From contig JALVXO010000172.1 in the NCBI GenBank assembly GCA_027022775.1, positions 1 through 9,176 of the forward strand: a stretch of DNA of 9,176 nt, given 5' to 3'. The position numbers and the translations under genes are program-made. The notes below the pieces were generated by a model, which saw nothing but the letters and a program-made list of their open reading frames with translations, was not told the origin of the DNA and searched no databases. This document shows, piece by piece, positions 1 through 6,826 of the stretch (positions are counted from its first letter, which is position 1; every line of letters begins with the position of its first letter). The stretch comes from Campylobacteraceae bacterium (GTDB lineage Bacteria > Campylobacterota > Campylobacteria > Campylobacterales > Sulfurovaceae).

Positions 1-456
1 AAGTTTGATTTTGAAGGAAGTTACAAAGCAAGCTCTAAAGAGCAGATGTTTAAAGGCAAATATCTTTACAGATTTAATGAAATCGACAATTTAGAGAGCG
101 GTTACTATATAGAGCCAAACCGCGGGCAGTTTGGCGATAAAAGCCGCGGAGACCATGAACATATTTTTATAAGCAAATTCAAAAAAGATGAAGGGGATGA
201 AGATCTGCTCACCCTTGGAAGCTGCTGCAAATTAAACGAAGACGGTCCCGAAAGGTTTATAAAAGATAAAGAGCTTATTGAAAACAGTGATACTGTTTTA
301 TGGTATGTTCCGACAATCCATAATGATAACAAAAAAGGGCACGAATACTGCTGGGCAGATAGCACCATAGATGAATACGGCAACCCTTCTGTTAAAATCT
401 GGCCCTGTGTAGTAGGACCAAAATTTGTGCCTATATCGCCATATATTTCTAAATAG
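1..456 (+). CDS. C-terminal part of a copper amine oxidase-like protein (5' truncated by window)
   Basis: The reading frame is open from base 1 and ends at TAG 454-456, so this is probably the last ~151 codons of a longer gene. ATG 46 has no convincing ribosome binding site and is unlikely to be the start. The fragment shows a pattern I associate with the C-terminal catalytic domain of copper/topaquinone amine oxidases: a strand ending in SKFKKDE, then GPERFIKDKELIENSDTVLWY, then a His (TIHND) where that family has its last copper ligand, and a final hydrophobic segment (KIWPCVVGPKFVPI). The family oxidises primary amines to aldehydes. The stretch after the His does not follow the usual HxPRxEDWPxMP motif, and four Cys (CC, YCW, WPC) are unusual. 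The topaquinone Tyr and the other His ligands would lie outside the window, so activity cannot be judged. It converges with the EI24-type gene, five bases between stops. The call rests on motif resemblance only. Confidence 0.5.
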   Translation, partial: KFDFEGSYKASSKEQMFKGKYLYRFNEIDNLESGYYIEPNRGQFGDKSRGDHEHIFISKFKKDEGDEDLLTLGSCCKLNEDGPERFIKDKELIENSDTVLWYVPTIHNDNKKGHEYCWADSTIDEYGNPSVKIWPCVVGPKFVPISPYISK

Positions 457-461
457 TAATC

Positions 462-1118
462 TTATCTCCGCCCCAGCAGCCAATGCATAAACATAATCTG
501 GGCAAAAATCGGAGCAAAAAGGTTTACAACCGGAATAAAGTTAAAAAGAGAAGCGATTATTGCAATTATCCATAAAGTTTTACTGCTTTTATCTGCATTA
601 TCCTCTTTATTAAAAAGAGAAGCCACATCATAATATGTTGGTTCTTTCAAAAGAACCGCCCACAAAACAACCATAACTATCTGCCCTAAAACCGGAACAA
701 ATATAAGCGGCAAAAGCACTATTAACAAAACTATAAATATTGCGCCCGCTTTTAAGTTGTAATAGAGCGATTTTGTAACTTTAGACTGGTCTTTCCCCTC
801 TATATTGTAACTTTTTTTAGCCAGTTTAAGCAAAAGCTTCGGGCTGTACAGAGAGGTTAAAACCGATATTACCGCAATAATCAACCCGTAAGCCACAACA
901 AGCGCCCCAAGAAAAGAGGCAGCGCTTTGAACAAAAGCAAAATGCCCGATATAAGGCACAGCAGAGATCAAAGAAGCCACCAGATGGCTAAACCCGTCCC
1001 AAAATATCCAAAAAAAGAGTGCCATTACAGCAAACGCGCCAAGGGTAATTTTAAAAATAAACCCAAGCACCGCAGGGCTTAAAATATCTTTTAAGCTTTT
1101 TAAAACTATCTTTAGCAC
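462..1118 (-). CDS. EI24/CysZ-like integral membrane protein
   Basis: This 218-residue, very hydrophobic protein has about four membrane regions (roughly residues 18-40, 66-92, 124-157 and 182-212). A cytoplasmic-looking charged stretch, residues 100-120, lies between the second and third. The pattern VPVLGQIVMVVLWAVLLKEPTYYD and the NFIPVVNLFAPIFAQ segment near the end are typical of the EI24 domain, which includes the CysZ sulfate permease. Substrate cannot be read from sequence, and CysZ function is not implied because no sulfate-assimilation genes are nearby. It is the last gene of the glmM-lspA operon. The start is GTG (1118-1116), overlapping the lspA stop by seven bases and preceded by AAAAGGATAAACA, a usable ribosome binding site; translation is probably coupled to lspA. 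Confidence 0.72.
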   Translation of the reverse strand: MLKIVLKSLKDILSPAVLGFIFKITLGAFAVMALFFWIFWDGFSHLVASLISAVPYIGHFAFVQSAASFLGALVVAYGLIIAVISVLTSLYSPKLLLKLAKKSYNIEGKDQSKVTKSLYYNLKAGAIFIVLLIVLLPLIFVPVLGQIVMVVLWAVLLKEPTYYDVASLFNKEDNADKSSKTLWIIAIIASLFNFIPVVNLFAPIFAQIMFMHWLLGRR

Positions 1119-1558
1119 TGTTTATCCTTTTTTAAAAGCTCTTGCAAAATAATTAAGGCTATTCCCAAATCTATCATTACATCGGCAAAATTAAAAACTG
1201 CAAAATTAAAGCCGCAGTGCCAGTAAACATAATCCACCACCGCCCCGATAGAGAATCTGTCATAAAGATTGCCAAGCGCGCCTCCGGCTATCAGCCCCAA
1301 AGAGAGCGGATATTTGCAATACCACTTCTCTTTATATGCCAAAAACAGAAGCAGCCCCACCAGCGCAATCTGGAACCATTTTAAATAGTCGCCCAAAAAG
1401 GCAAACATACTAAATGCCACACCTCGGTTTAAATGCAGCTCCAGCGATATACAGCTGCTTTGCCAATTGTAGTGCTGCTGGTAAAAAAGAGCCTTTATGC
1501 CTTCATCTATAAAAAAAACTCCAGCCAGCGCAAAAAGAAATATTGCTGCCTTTCTCAC
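1112..1558 (-). CDS. lspA: lipoprotein signal peptidase (signal peptidase II)
   Basis: LspA is the inner-membrane aspartyl protease that removes signal peptides from diacylglyceryl-modified prolipoproteins. The 148 residues fit the family length of about 150-165. The first membrane helix is at residues 4-24, followed by the conserved NRGVAFS (44-50). GNLYDRFSIGAVVDY (96-110) holds catalytic Asp109, and FNFAD (122-126) holds catalytic Asp126; the final helix is at about 122-142. The start is GTG at 1558-1556, overlapping the glmM TGA by three bases (GTGA arrangement), with AAAAAGG upstream inside the glmM 3' end. Translation is therefore probably coupled. The lspA-glmM pairing is also seen in Helicobacter pylori, so this is a conserved envelope-synthesis neighbourhood. 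Confidence 0.95.
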   Translation of the reverse strand: MRKAAIFLFALAGVFFIDEGIKALFYQQHYNWQSSCISLELHLNRGVAFSMFAFLGDYLKWFQIALVGLLLFLAYKEKWYCKYPLSLGLIAGGALGNLYDRFSIGAVVDYVYWHCGFNFAVFNFADVMIDLGIALIILQELLKKDKQC

Positions 1559-2892
1559 ACGAGCGCCTTTTTGAAAAACTCTTCAACTTTACCCATAAGT
1601 TCATTAAGTTTTATCTTATCTTCACCTTCTAAAAGAAGCCTTATTTTATTTTCGGTGCCTGAATATCTAAACAGATGCCTTATATTCTCTTTTTCGATAT
1701 CTTTTTTAAGCTCTTCCAGCCCTTCAATATTTTCTAAGGGGATTTTATTAAGCACTTCTAAATTGCGCTTAACTTGCGGATAAAGTTTAAACGGCCTAAA
1801 AATCTCACTCGCTTTTTTGCCGCTTTGAACAAGGCAGGCAAGCGCTTGCAGCCCGCTTAAAATGCCATCGCCGGTTTTTGAATAATCGCTAAAGATAATA
1901 TGGCCGCTCTCTTCACCGCCAAAATTTGTACCCACTTTTTGCATCAATTCAGCCACATTTTTATCGCCCACAGCGCTGCGGTGGGTCTTTATGCCAAATC
2001 TGGAGAGATAATCATCCAAAGCGGTATTGCTTGTAATTGTGGTTACAAAATTATCGCTTGAGAGCATGCCGTTTTGCTTTAAATGCACCGCCAGTGTCCC
2101 CATAATATGTTCACCGGCAACAATTTCCCCTTTTTCATCCATCAGTACTATTCTGTCAGCATCCCCATCAAGCGCTATTCCAATATCGGCTCTGTACTCT
2201 TTGACAGCAAGCGCAAGCTCTTCTGGATGCATAGCTCCGCAAAGCTCATTAATGTTAAAGCCGTTTGGCTTATTGTTTATCACAATAACATCTGCGCCCA
2301 GCTCTTCTAAAATTGTGCCGCCAACATGGTAACCGGCTCCATTTGCCGTATCTATTACAACCCTAATGCCCTGAAGAGTCAAGTTTTGCGGAAAAGCATT
2401 TTTAATATGCACAATATAACGCCCCACAACATCATCTATTCTTTTGCTTCTGCCTATCTCTTTGCCTGTTTTTTGATGCATTTTTATAAGAGGCTCATTA
2501 TTGTAAATCTCTTCAATTTTCTTTTCTATTTCGGCAGATAGTTTATTGCCTTCGCTGTCAAAAAATTTAATTCCGTTATCATCATACGGATTGTGGCTTG
2601 CACTTATCATAATAGCGCCGTCACAGCGCATGTTTGTGCCGATAAATGCAACTGCAGGAGTAGGAAAAGGGCCTATTTGAATAACATCATACCCAACCGC
2701 CGTAAGCCCTGCTACAATTGCTGCTTCTATCATATATCCGCTTCTTCTTGTATCTTTTCCAACCAAAATTTTATTTGTTTTTCCATGCTCTTTATAATAT
2801 ATTCCTGTAGCCATAGCCAGACGAATAGCAGAAAGTGCATTCACTTTTTCGCCAGCTTTGCCTCTAACGCCGTCTGTTCCAAATAATCCCAT
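1555..2892 (-). CDS. glmM: phosphoglucosamine mutase
   Basis: GlmM converts glucosamine-6-phosphate to glucosamine-1-phosphate in the cytoplasm, a committed step to UDP-N-acetylglucosamine for peptidoglycan and lipopolysaccharide. The 445 residues match the family length. All four alpha-D-phosphohexomutase signatures are present: GTDGVRG at 5-11, the phosphoserine loop ISASHNP with Ser99, the metal-binding loop DGDADR at 242-247, the sugar-binding loop GGEESGH at 325-331, and the phosphate-binding loop RYSGTENKIR at 409-418. Serine rather than threonine in the active loop and the GTDGVRG start favour GlmM over phosphoglucomutase. ATG 2892-2890 is preceded by AAAAAGG. It is the first gene of a leftward operon with lspA and the EI24-type gene, driven by a good promoter about 35 bases upstream. 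Confidence 0.97.
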   Translation of the reverse strand: MGLFGTDGVRGKAGEKVNALSAIRLAMATGIYYKEHGKTNKILVGKDTRRSGYMIEAAIVAGLTAVGYDVIQIGPFPTPAVAFIGTNMRCDGAIMISASHNPYDDNGIKFFDSEGNKLSAEIEKKIEEIYNNEPLIKMHQKTGKEIGRSKRIDDVVGRYIVHIKNAFPQNLTLQGIRVVIDTANGAGYHVGGTILEELGADVIVINNKPNGFNINELCGAMHPEELALAVKEYRADIGIALDGDADRIVLMDEKGEIVAGEHIMGTLAVHLKQNGMLSSDNFVTTITSNTALDDYLSRFGIKTHRSAVGDKNVAELMQKVGTNFGGEESGHIIFSDYSKTGDGILSGLQALACLVQSGKKASEIFRPFKLYPQVKRNLEVLNKIPLENIEGLEELKKDIEKENIRHLFRYSGTENKIRLLLEGEDKIKLNELMGKVEEFFKKALV

Positions 2893-2926
2893 TTTTAACC
2901 TTTTTAAAAAATGTTTTAGATTTAAG

Positions 2927-2932
2927 ATTCTA
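2927..2932 (-). promoter_or_regulatory. -10 box of the glmM operon promoter
   Basis: On the minus strand the sequence reads AATTTTGGTAGAATCTT. TAGAAT is a one-mismatch -10 box preceded by TTTTGG, the form common in Campylobacterota sigma-70 promoters, which lack a strong -35. Transcription would begin near 2920 and give a short leader of about 28 bases carrying AAAAAGG before glmM. Confidence 0.55.
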
Positions 2933-2985
2933 CCAAAATTTTTAGTAATATGAGTTAATTAATATAAATTTAATAACTTTTTTGA

Positions 2986-2991
2986 TACCAT
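2986..2991 (+). promoter_or_regulatory. candidate -10 box for rpsT
   Basis: TTTTTTGATACCATTCGCC has a T-run followed by TACCAT (4 of 6 to TATAAT), at a sensible place for an rpsT promoter. Predicted start is near 2998, giving a ~51-base leader. It is divergent from and about 55 bases away from the glmM promoter. Confidence 0.4.
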
Positions 2992-3004
2992 TCGCCAATT
3001 AAAT

Positions 3005-3016
3005 GGGCTTTTGCCC
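3005..3016 (+). promoter_or_regulatory. small hairpin in the rpsT leader
   Basis: GGGC-TTTT-GCCC forms a four-base-pair GC stem with a four-base loop inside the predicted rpsT leader, about 32 bases ahead of the start codon. S20 synthesis is autoregulated in other bacteria, so a leader structure is plausible, but the stem is short. Confidence 0.25.
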
Positions 3017-3048
3017 TAGATTTAACAATTAAATTAAGGAAAAAAGAG

Positions 3049-3327
3049 ATGGCAAATCATAAGTCTGCGATGAAAAGAGCAAAACAGACAATCAAAAGAA
3101 CTGCTAGAAACAGATACTACAGAACACGCCTTAAAAACATTGTAAGAGCGGTAAGAGAAGCTGTTGAAGCAGGCAACAAAGAGGCGGCGTTAGAAGCGTT
3201 TAAAGTAGCAAATAAGCAGATTCACCACTTCGTAAGCAAAGGTTTCTTAAAGAAACAGACCGCATCAAGAAAAGTGAGCCGCCTGCACAAACTTGTTAAT
3301 TCCCTTAATGAAGAAGAGGACGGGTAA
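3049..3327 (+). CDS. rpsT: 30S ribosomal protein S20
   Basis: S20 binds 16S rRNA early in assembly of the small ribosomal subunit. The 92 residues match the usual 85-90. The sequence is highly basic, with the characteristic start MANHKSAMKRAKQ, then RNRYYRTRLKN (22-32), and a helical C-terminal half with VSKGFLKKQTASRKVSRLHK. The start ATG is preceded by AAGGA eight bases upstream. The acidic tail NEEEDG is slightly unusual for such a basic protein. It lies directly upstream of prfA, an arrangement conserved in Helicobacter and related genera, and is divergent from glmM. Confidence 0.97.
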   Translation: MANHKSAMKRAKQTIKRTARNRYYRTRLKNIVRAVREAVEAGNKEAALEAFKVANKQIHHFVSKGFLKKQTASRKVSRLHKLVNSLNEEEDG

Positions 3328-3334
3328 TTAGTTC

Positions 3335-3394
3335 CTGCAATAAAAAGCAGCTTTAGCTTTAAAAATAACCAAAATATTAAGCTAAAGCTTGCAG
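3335..3394 (+). terminator. inverted repeat between rpsT and prfA (terminator or attenuator)
   Basis: AGCTTTAGCTT (3349-3359) pairs perfectly with AAGCTAAAGCT (3379-3389) across a 19-base AT-rich loop, and a GC pair extends it past one bulged T. An outer CTGC (3335-3338) can pair either with GCAG 3347-3350 or with GCAG 3391-3394, so two folds compete. The tail is only TTTAAAA, a poor U-tract, so full termination is doubtful; partial attenuation or protection of the rpsT mRNA 3' end is equally possible. Confidence 0.5.
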
Positions 3395-3447
3395 TTTAAA
3401 ACTTAAAATTAAATCCATATTGGTGCAATCTTTTTTAGGATAAGCTT

Positions 3448-4524
3448 ATGCTTAAAGATAAACTTCAACCTTTTATAGACAGATATAATGAAATTACCGA
3501 ACTTCTAATTTCGCCAGAAATTGTAAGCGATATAAAAAAGTTAACCCAGTTAAATAAAGAACAGGCGCAGATTGAGCCTATTTATCAAAAAGCAAAAGAG
3601 TATATTGAAATTAGCGAAGCGATTGAAGAGAACAAGCAGATGCTTGGCGATGAGGAGTTTGGAGAGCTGGCAAAAGAAGAACTTGCCGCACTGGAGCCCC
3701 GCTTAAAAGAGCTCGAAGAAGAGATAAAAATTTTAATGATTCCAAAAGACCCAAATGATGATAAAAATATCTATTTGGAGCTTCGCGCAGGAACCGGCGG
3801 GGATGAGAGCGCGCTTTTTGTTGAAGATATGTTTAGAATGTATAGCCGCTACGCCGACAAGCAGGGGTGGAAAGTTGAAATTATCAGTTCAAGCGAAGGG
3901 ACAGCCGGCGGCTACAAAGAGCTTATCGCCCTCATAAAAGGGGAAAATGTTTACTCAAAACTAAAATACGAAGGCGGAACCCACCGCGTTCAAAGAGTCC
4001 CTGCAACCGAAACGCAAGGAAGAGTCCACACATCTGCAATTACCGTTGCAGTTATGCCTGAAGTTGAAGATGTAGAGGTTGAAATTAAGCCTAGCGATAT
4101 AAAAATGGATGTTTACCGCTCAAGCGGATGCGGCGGGCAGAGTGTAAACACTACCGATTCTGCAGTCCGTTTAACACACATTCCAACAGGCATTGTGGTT
4201 GCGATACAAGATGAAAAATCGCAGCACAAAAACCGCGATAAAGCGATGAAAATACTTAAAGCCAGAATTTACGAAGCGCAAATGCAAGAGCAGCTTGCAC
4301 AAAATGCCGAAGCAAGAAAAATGCAGGTTGGAAGCGGAGACAGAAGTGAAAAAATAAGAACTTACAATTATCCGCAAAGCCGCATAACCGACCACAGAAT
4401 AGGACTGACAATATACGCTCTAGATGATGTCATGAACGGCGGCAACTTAGATTTAATCATAGACCCCCTAATAGCCCACGCCCAAGCCGAAGCACTAAAA
4501 GCTCAAGAGAGCAAAGAGGGTTAA
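3448..4524 (+). CDS. prfA: peptide chain release factor 1
   Basis: RF1 recognises UAA and UAG in the ribosomal A site and triggers hydrolysis of peptidyl-tRNA. The 358 residues match the family. An N-terminal helical domain (about 1-100) precedes the codon-recognition domain with the tripeptide PAT at 185-187, which distinguishes RF1 from RF2 (SPF). The catalytic loop CGGQSVNTTDSAVR holds GGQ at 229-231, whose Gln is normally methylated by PrmC. The C-terminal NYPQSRITDHRI motif is also typical. ATG 3448 follows TTAGGATA, with AGGA seven bases upstream. It may be transcribed from rpsT and from a weak internal site: TTGGTGCAATC lies at 3421-3430 but would leave a leader of only about 12 bases. 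An intrinsic terminator follows. Confidence 0.97.
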   Translation: MLKDKLQPFIDRYNEITELLISPEIVSDIKKLTQLNKEQAQIEPIYQKAKEYIEISEAIEENKQMLGDEEFGELAKEELAALEPRLKELEEEIKILMIPKDPNDDKNIYLELRAGTGGDESALFVEDMFRMYSRYADKQGWKVEIISSSEGTAGGYKELIALIKGENVYSKLKYEGGTHRVQRVPATETQGRVHTSAITVAVMPEVEDVEVEIKPSDIKMDVYRSSGCGGQSVNTTDSAVRLTHIPTGIVVAIQDEKSQHKNRDKAMKILKARIYEAQMQEQLAQNAEARKMQVGSGDRSEKIRTYNYPQSRITDHRIGLTIYALDDVMNGGNLDLIIDPLIAHAQAEALKAQESKEG

Positions 4525-4550
4525 ACCCTTTGGCAAACGGTTTCTGCTTA

Positions 4551-4574
4551 AAGTGCATCTGATGTGCTTATTTT
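4551..4574 (+). terminator. intrinsic terminator after prfA
   Basis: AAGTGCAT (4551-4558) and ATGTGCTT (4562-4569) form an eight-base-pair hairpin with two wobble pairs and a three-base loop, followed at once by a T-rich TTATTTT. GGCAA 4532-4536 and TTGCC 4577-4581 flank it and could extend the structure. It lies between prfA and the next promoter, as expected for an operon end. Confidence 0.55.
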
Positions 4575-4614
4575 GCTTGCCATGCAAAAACTTTAAAAAA
4601 AGTATAACTTATGG

Positions 4615-4620
4615 TAAAAT
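4615..4620 (+). promoter_or_regulatory. -10 box five bases ahead of the App1-like gene
   Basis: TTATGGTAAAATTTTGC contains TAAAAT preceded by TATGG, close to the class's promoter form. Only five bases (TTTGC) separate it from ATG 4626, so transcription would start at or beside the start codon. A second possible -10, TATAAC at 4603-4608, would start transcription near 4615, also downstream of ATG 4611. Confidence 0.45.
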
Positions 4621-4625
4621 TTTGC

Positions 4626-5456
4626 ATGAAAAAAACATTAATTACAGCTTTTTTGCCGCTGGCGCTTTTGGCAAAACCGCATATTACTGTTTATAATGCA
4701 TACTCAAACCTGGGAAAAACATATATTAACGGACGGCTTATTAAGCAAGAAGGTGCAAAAGTTAAAAAAAGCGACACCGCTTTTATGAACTTTATCCATA
4801 AAATTGGGCTGTTTTTCCATAATGAGTTAAAAAACAGAGAGGTTTTTATTTATGCAGACAACCACATTTACTCTGCAAAAAGCGATGAAGAGGGGTATTT
4901 TAAACTAACACTCAATCAGACGGCAGAGAAAATTTATGTTTTTACAAAAAGCGAGCCGCAAAAAACCGAAGTTAAACCTTTAAATTTTAAAAACCCTCCA
5001 ATAGGCATAATAAGCGATTTTGACGACACTTTAACTGTTTCAGATGTCAAAAACAGGTTTAAACTTTTAAAAAACAGTTTGACAAAAAATTATAAGCAGC
5101 GGATTTTAATTAAAGAGAGTGCCAAAAAAATAAAAAAACTTTTAAAGCCAAATATGCCCTTAATAATTGTTTCCGGTTCGCCCTGGCAATTCTATATGCC
5201 CATAAAAAATTTTTTAAAATATAACAATTTCCCAAAAGCGATTATTTTATTGAAACAGATTCATGGAAAAAATATGGAACCTTTTGACCAGTTTAAGTAT
5301 AAAACCGCAAAAATTGAGGCTGTTTTTAAGCAGTTTCCAAGAACAAAATGGTATCTTTTTGGAGACAGCGGTGAGAAAGATGCCGATGTTTACAGTTATT
5401 TAAAAAAGAAATACCCCAACAAAATTATATCGTATTTTATTAGAAAGGTTAAATAG
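4626..5456 (+). CDS. exported App1-type (DUF2183) HAD-family phosphatase
   Basis: The C-terminal half matches the App1 phosphatidate phosphatase catalytic domain, a HAD-superfamily fold. It has IISDFDDTLT (nucleophile Asp131 and acid Asp133, counted from this start), then IIVSGSPWQFY (motif II region, Ser around 183), and LFGDSGEKDADVY (about 245-256) carrying the acidic motif. Residues 1-16 (MKKTLITAFLPLALLA) look like a Sec signal peptide, so it probably acts in the periplasm. The region in between includes a beta-rich segment, SDEEGYFKLTL, as seen before the catalytic domain in relatives. Yeast App1 dephosphorylates phosphatidate; substrate here is unknown. I chose ATG 4626 over ATG 4611 because it starts the signal peptide and because candidate promoters would initiate after 4611. 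No Shine-Dalgarno is visible for either. It is followed two bases later by gdhA, probably in one operon. Confidence 0.78.
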   Translation: MKKTLITAFLPLALLAKPHITVYNAYSNLGKTYINGRLIKQEGAKVKKSDTAFMNFIHKIGLFFHNELKNREVFIYADNHIYSAKSDEEGYFKLTLNQTAEKIYVFTKSEPQKTEVKPLNFKNPPIGIISDFDDTLTVSDVKNRFKLLKNSLTKNYKQRILIKESAKKIKKLLKPNMPLIIVSGSPWQFYMPIKNFLKYNNFPKAIILLKQIHGKNMEPFDQFKYKTAKIEAVFKQFPRTKWYLFGDSGEKDADVYSYLKKKYPNKIISYFIRKVK

Positions 5457-5458
5457 TT

Positions 5459-6817
5459 ATGGTTAAAACAAAAGTTGAAGAGGTTTTAAATTACATTAAA
5501 AAATCTTCTCCCGGACAGGATGAGTTTTATCAGGCAGCGCGCGAAGTTTTTGAATCGATAATTCCGCTTCTTGAAGCAGACAGCAGATATTTGGAGCAAA
5601 ATATATTAGAGCGCATAATTGTGCCGGAGAGAAGTATAATTTTTAGGGTAAACTGGATTGACGACAGCGGAAAAATACGCACCAATTTGGGATACAGGGT
5701 TCAGTTTAACTCCGCTATTGGACCGTATAAAGGCGGCTTAAGGTTTCATCCGACAGTCAGTTTGGGAACAGTTAAATTTTTGGGATTTGAACAGATTTTT
5801 AAAAATGCGCTTACCGGATTAAATATAGGCGGCGCCAAAGGCGGAAGCAATTTTGACCCCAAAGGCAAAAGCGATGCAGAAATTATGCGTTTTTGCCAGT
5901 CATTTATGAGCGAACTTTATAAATATATCGGCAAAAACCGTGATATTCCTGCCGGAGATATCGGTGTGGGGCAAAGAGAGATAGGGTATCTTTTTGGACA
6001 GTATAAAAAACTTACCGGCGATTTTGACGGGGCAATTACCGGCAAAGGGGTAAACTGGGGAGGTTCTTTGGCAAGAAAACAGGCAACCGGTTACGGTTCG
6101 GTATATTTTGCCAATGAGCATTTAAAAGTTTACAATCAAGAGATAAAAGGAAAAACCTGCCTTGTTTCAGGCAGCGGCAATGTGGCGCTTTATACTATAG
6201 AAAAACTTATTCAGATGGGTGCCAAGCCTGTTGCCTGCAGCGACAGCCGCGGAACGGTGTATCATAAAAAGGGGCTCGATATCGCCTCGCTTAAAGCGGT
6301 GAAAGAGTTAAAAAGGGCATCTTTAAAAGAGTATGCAAATTTGCATCCAGACTGTGAATATATAGATGTTGCACACTATCCAAAAGGTGCGCATGCAATA
6401 TGGCAGATACCGTGTGATGTTGCTTTTCCAAGCGCAACGCAAAATGAGTTAAACCTGCAGGATGCAAAAGCCCTTGTCAAAGGCGGCTGCATGCTGGTAA
6501 ACGAGGGAGCAAATATGCCAACAACCCCTGATGCAATCGATTATTTGCAAGATATGGGAGTGCTTTTTTCGCCAGGCAAAGCTGCAAATGCCGGCGGCGT
6601 AGCAACTTCGCAGCTGGAGATGAGCCAAAATGCCTCTATGACCCAGTGGAATTTTGAACAGGTAGATATAAAGCTGCGCCAAATTATGAAAAATATTTTT
6701 AAAATTGCATATAAAACATCCAAAGAGTTCGATAGAACCGGAGATTTAATAACCGGTGCAAATATTGCCGGATTTAGAAAAGTTGCCGATTCTATGATAG
6801 ACCAAGGTTCAGTATAA
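5459..6817 (+). CDS. gdhA: glutamate dehydrogenase (probably NADP-specific)
   Basis: GdhA catalyses reductive amination of 2-oxoglutarate with ammonia to give glutamate, a nitrogen-assimilation step in the cytoplasm. The 452 residues fit the hexameric ~450-residue class. Visible features are GPYKGGLRFHP (88-98, substrate Lys91), IGGAKGGSNFDPKG (123-136, catalytic Lys127), PAGDIGVG (164-171, with catalytic Asp167), and the dinucleotide-binding loop SGSGNVA (237-243) followed by SDSRG (261-265). SDSRG at the end of the second strand, instead of an acidic residue followed by hydrophobics, agrees with NADP use. NEGANMP and GKAANAGGVATS near the C-terminus are also typical. The ATG lies two bases after the upstream stop, with GAAAGG ten bases ahead, inside the upstream gene's 3' end. 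A downstream small membrane protein follows after nine bases. Confidence 0.95.
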   Translation: MVKTKVEEVLNYIKKSSPGQDEFYQAAREVFESIIPLLEADSRYLEQNILERIIVPERSIIFRVNWIDDSGKIRTNLGYRVQFNSAIGPYKGGLRFHPTVSLGTVKFLGFEQIFKNALTGLNIGGAKGGSNFDPKGKSDAEIMRFCQSFMSELYKYIGKNRDIPAGDIGVGQREIGYLFGQYKKLTGDFDGAITGKGVNWGGSLARKQATGYGSVYFANEHLKVYNQEIKGKTCLVSGSGNVALYTIEKLIQMGAKPVACSDSRGTVYHKKGLDIASLKAVKELKRASLKEYANLHPDCEYIDVAHYPKGAHAIWQIPCDVAFPSATQNELNLQDAKALVKGGCMLVNEGANMPTTPDAIDYLQDMGVLFSPGKAANAGGVATSQLEMSQNASMTQWNFEQVDIKLRQIMKNIFKIAYKTSKEFDRTGDLITGANIAGFRKVADSMIDQGSV

Positions 6818-6826
6818 GGAGAAAAA

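Noticed and set aside
46..456. A complete 136-codon gene starting at ATG 46
   Set aside because: The frame is open back to base 1, no ribosome binding site precedes the ATG, and the domain resemblance begins upstream, so a truncated longer gene is more likely.
1433..1783. Plus-strand frame of 116 codons across lspA and glmM
   Set aside because: It lies antisense to two well-supported genes, has no family resemblance and no ribosome binding site; it is a shadow.
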